The notes beneath the pieces are model-generated. The model was not told the origin of the DNA. It saw nothing but the letters and a program-made list of their open reading frames with translations, and did not search any database. A DNA stretch of 7,196 nt from an uncultured Oscillochloris sp. (GTDB lineage Bacteria; Chloroflexota; Chloroflexia; Chloroflexales; Chloroflexaceae): assembly GCA_903877345.1 (NCBI GenBank), contig CAIRDL010000287.1, forward strand, positions 1 to 7,196, written 5' to 3'. Of this stretch, positions 6,261-7,196 are shown one piece after another; the first letter of the stretch is position 1, and each line of letters starts with the position of its first letter. The position numbers and the translations under genes were made by a program.

Positions 6261-6374
6261 CTAGTCGCGCACCCGCGAACGAAGGGCGGTGGTTTCAAGG
6301 TGCTGGCGGTGCAATGATACCACGACATCGGCGGCGCGCAGCATGTTGGCCCATTGCGCGCAGTGGTACGTCAT
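6261..6374 (-). pseudogene. Possible small ORF or gene remnant, 37 residues, unrecognised
   Basis: A frame from ATG (6372-6374) to TAG (6261-6263) reads MTYHCAQWANMLRAAD and continues VVVSLHRQHLE. Its composition looks protein-like, and about three quarters of its third codon positions are G or C, as in neighbouring real genes. The frame stays open upstream to 6515 but reads as non-coding there, apart from a short hydrophobic stretch just before the ATG. There is no clear Shine-Dalgarno (only GGGGCGGGT directly adjacent). It may be the degraded 3' end of a lost gene or a small hypothetical protein; I do not recognise the family. Chance is a real alternative. Confidence 0.2.
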
Positions 6375-6497
6375 ACCCGCCCCAGCCAAGAGGGACAGTG
6401 GTACTATGAGTTCATGGCTTTTGTCCTTGTGCCGTTTGGGTCTGTTGGTTCTAAGGGTGCCACGAGCGCCGTTTCGTCGCTGGTGAAAAGATTGCCG

Positions 6498-6503
6498 CAG
6501 GAG
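6498..6503 (+). promoter_or_regulatory. Ribosome binding site of the CHASE sensor gene
   Basis: CAGGAG ends 5 bases before the ATG at 6509-6511. There is an in-frame TAA at 6452-6454 and no ATG, GTG or TTG between it and 6509, so this site decides the start. Confidence 0.8.
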
Positions 6504-6508
6504 TCTGC

Positions 6509-7196
6509 ATGCCAATAGTTTCCACCCCGCGACAGCGCACCTTCCGTTTCTTTACCGCACCGCTGGTTTGGTCGCTGTCCAGTCTGATGATCGGGCTGGC
6601 GTTGCTCTCCTTTGCGTTGGCTTGGCACGATGAACAACTGCTGTTGGACGCACGCCTGAGTACCGATGCCTCCGAGATCACCCGCCTGATCGAAGATACT
6701 ATGACCGAAAACGAGCGCTCGCTGCTCGCGACGCGGGCGCTTTTCGCCGCCTCGCATACGACCGAGCGCGCTACCTTCAGCGAGTTCGTCACGCCGCTCC
6801 TTGAGCGTTTGGCGCGCACGCAGGCCATCGGTTGGGTACCACGGGTATCCGCCGCTGAGCGTGCGGCGTTTGAACGATCCGTGCAGGCGACCGGTGTGCC
6901 TGATTTCATGCTGTACGAACGCAACGCCAACGGGCAGCGCGTCCCGGTAGCCGAGCGACCTGAGTATTTTCCGGCCACGTTCATTGAACCCTTCGCGCTC
7001 AACCGCGAGGCCATCGGCTTTGACCTTGGTTCGGACAGCACCCGCCTCCAGACGCTCGCCCGCGCTTGCGACACCGGCCAACCCGCGCTTACGCCGCCGG
7101 TCCACTTGGTGCAGACGACCGACGAGAATTACGGTCTCCTCCTCGTCTTGGCGGTCTATCGCCAAAACGCACCGACCGACTCGCTCACCGCACGCC
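6509..7196 (+). CDS. CHASE-domain membrane sensor protein, N-terminal part, 3' end outside window
   Basis: An open frame from the ATG at 6509 runs off the end of the window after 229 complete codons with no stop. It encodes the N-terminus of a transmembrane receptor. Residues 1-16 are basic and cytoplasmic. Residues about 17-38 form one hydrophobic membrane helix (APLVWSLSSLMIGLALLSFALAW). What follows is an extracytoplasmic CHASE domain, a ligand-binding sensor module of histidine kinases, diguanylate cyclases and adenylate cyclases. Characteristic segments are an N-terminal helix with RALFAAS (76-82), AIGWVPRVSAAER (106-118), an FMLYER strand (133-138), the YFPATFIEPFALNREAIGFDL block (153-173) and the VYRQNAP region near 217. 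The output domain lies beyond the window and cannot be named. The gene is divergent from the methyltransferase gene; no functional link is shown. The family call rests on the CHASE pattern and the single N-terminal membrane helix. Confidence 0.9.
   Translation, partial: MPIVSTPRQRTFRFFTAPLVWSLSSLMIGLALLSFALAWHDEQLLLDARLSTDASEITRLIEDTMTENERSLLATRALFAASHTTERATFSEFVTPLLERLARTQAIGWVPRVSAAERAAFERSVQATGVPDFMLYERNANGQRVPVAERPEYFPATFIEPFALNREAIGFDLGSDSTRLQTLARACDTGQPALTPPVHLVQTTDENYGLLLVLAVYRQNAPTDSLTAR

Larger units (their letters stand above)
6033..6508. other. 476-base divergent intergenic region
   Basis: This region lies between the minus-strand methyltransferase and the plus-strand CHASE gene, so promoters for both should be here. 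It holds a 7-base-arm hairpin at 6077-6096, a small inverted repeat TGCTC/GAGCA at 6116-6130, a weak extended -10-like TGGTACTAT at 6399-6407 (+), and GGTA/TACC around 6365-6377. A short minus-strand frame (6261-6374) has coding-like composition and is listed separately. No tRNA, riboswitch or insertion-sequence ends were recognised. Confidence 0.55.

Noticed and set aside
6427..6455. Promoter TTGTGC with TCTAAG at 17-base spacing upstream of the CHASE gene
   Set aside because: Only 3 of 6 and 4 of 6 consensus matches, no better than expected by chance in a gap of this size.
6404..7165. Minus-strand frames of 253 and 207 codons at the right end
   Set aside because: They are antisense to the CHASE-domain frame, which has a membrane helix, a family pattern and a good ribosome binding site, while these translations look random.

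Overview
The window is GC-rich, densely coded bacterial DNA. It most likely comes from a member of the Chloroflexota (filamentous anoxygenic phototroph relatives). That placement is an inference from protein style: a LepA C-terminus, a parvulin lipoprotein, and glycan enzymes with long coiled tails. No rRNA or tRNA is present to confirm it.

Layout. Positions 1-465 (+) are the 3' end of lepA (elongation factor 4). After 54 bases carrying a heptamer repeat comes a lipoprotein peptidyl-prolyl isomerase of the parvulin type (520-1443, +). A small non-coding stretch with a possible extended -10 promoter leads into a class I SAM methyltransferase (1519-2274, +). This gene converges with, and overlaps by 4 bases, a very large minus-strand gene (2271-4787) encoding a fusion of a GT2 (GT-A fold) and a GT4-like (GT-B fold) glycosyltransferase. 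Upstream of it on the same strand, across a 207-base gap filled largely by a long imperfect inverted repeat, is a second methyltransferase (4995-6032, -) with a long glutamine-rich coiled coil. A 476-base intergenic region (6033-6508) then separates it from a divergent gene at 6509 (+). That gene runs off the window end and encodes a membrane-anchored CHASE-domain sensor.

How the genes work together. The left part is housekeeping: translation and extracytoplasmic protein folding. The middle is a glycan-decoration module of two methyltransferases and one two-headed glycosyltransferase, probably building or capping a cell-surface polysaccharide. The strongest unexplained signal is that the glycosyltransferase fusion and the coiled-coil methyltransferase end in the same roughly 30-residue helical module in the same register (KxAHI, then LEAGR, MRxLRxV and a basic end), although their catalytic domains are unrelated. 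This suggests a shared docking or membrane-association tail. The combination of a methyltransferase with a long coiled coil and a two-domain glycosyltransferase recalls the WbdD/WbdA terminator-polymerase pair of E. coli O9a. That comparison is a hypothesis only.
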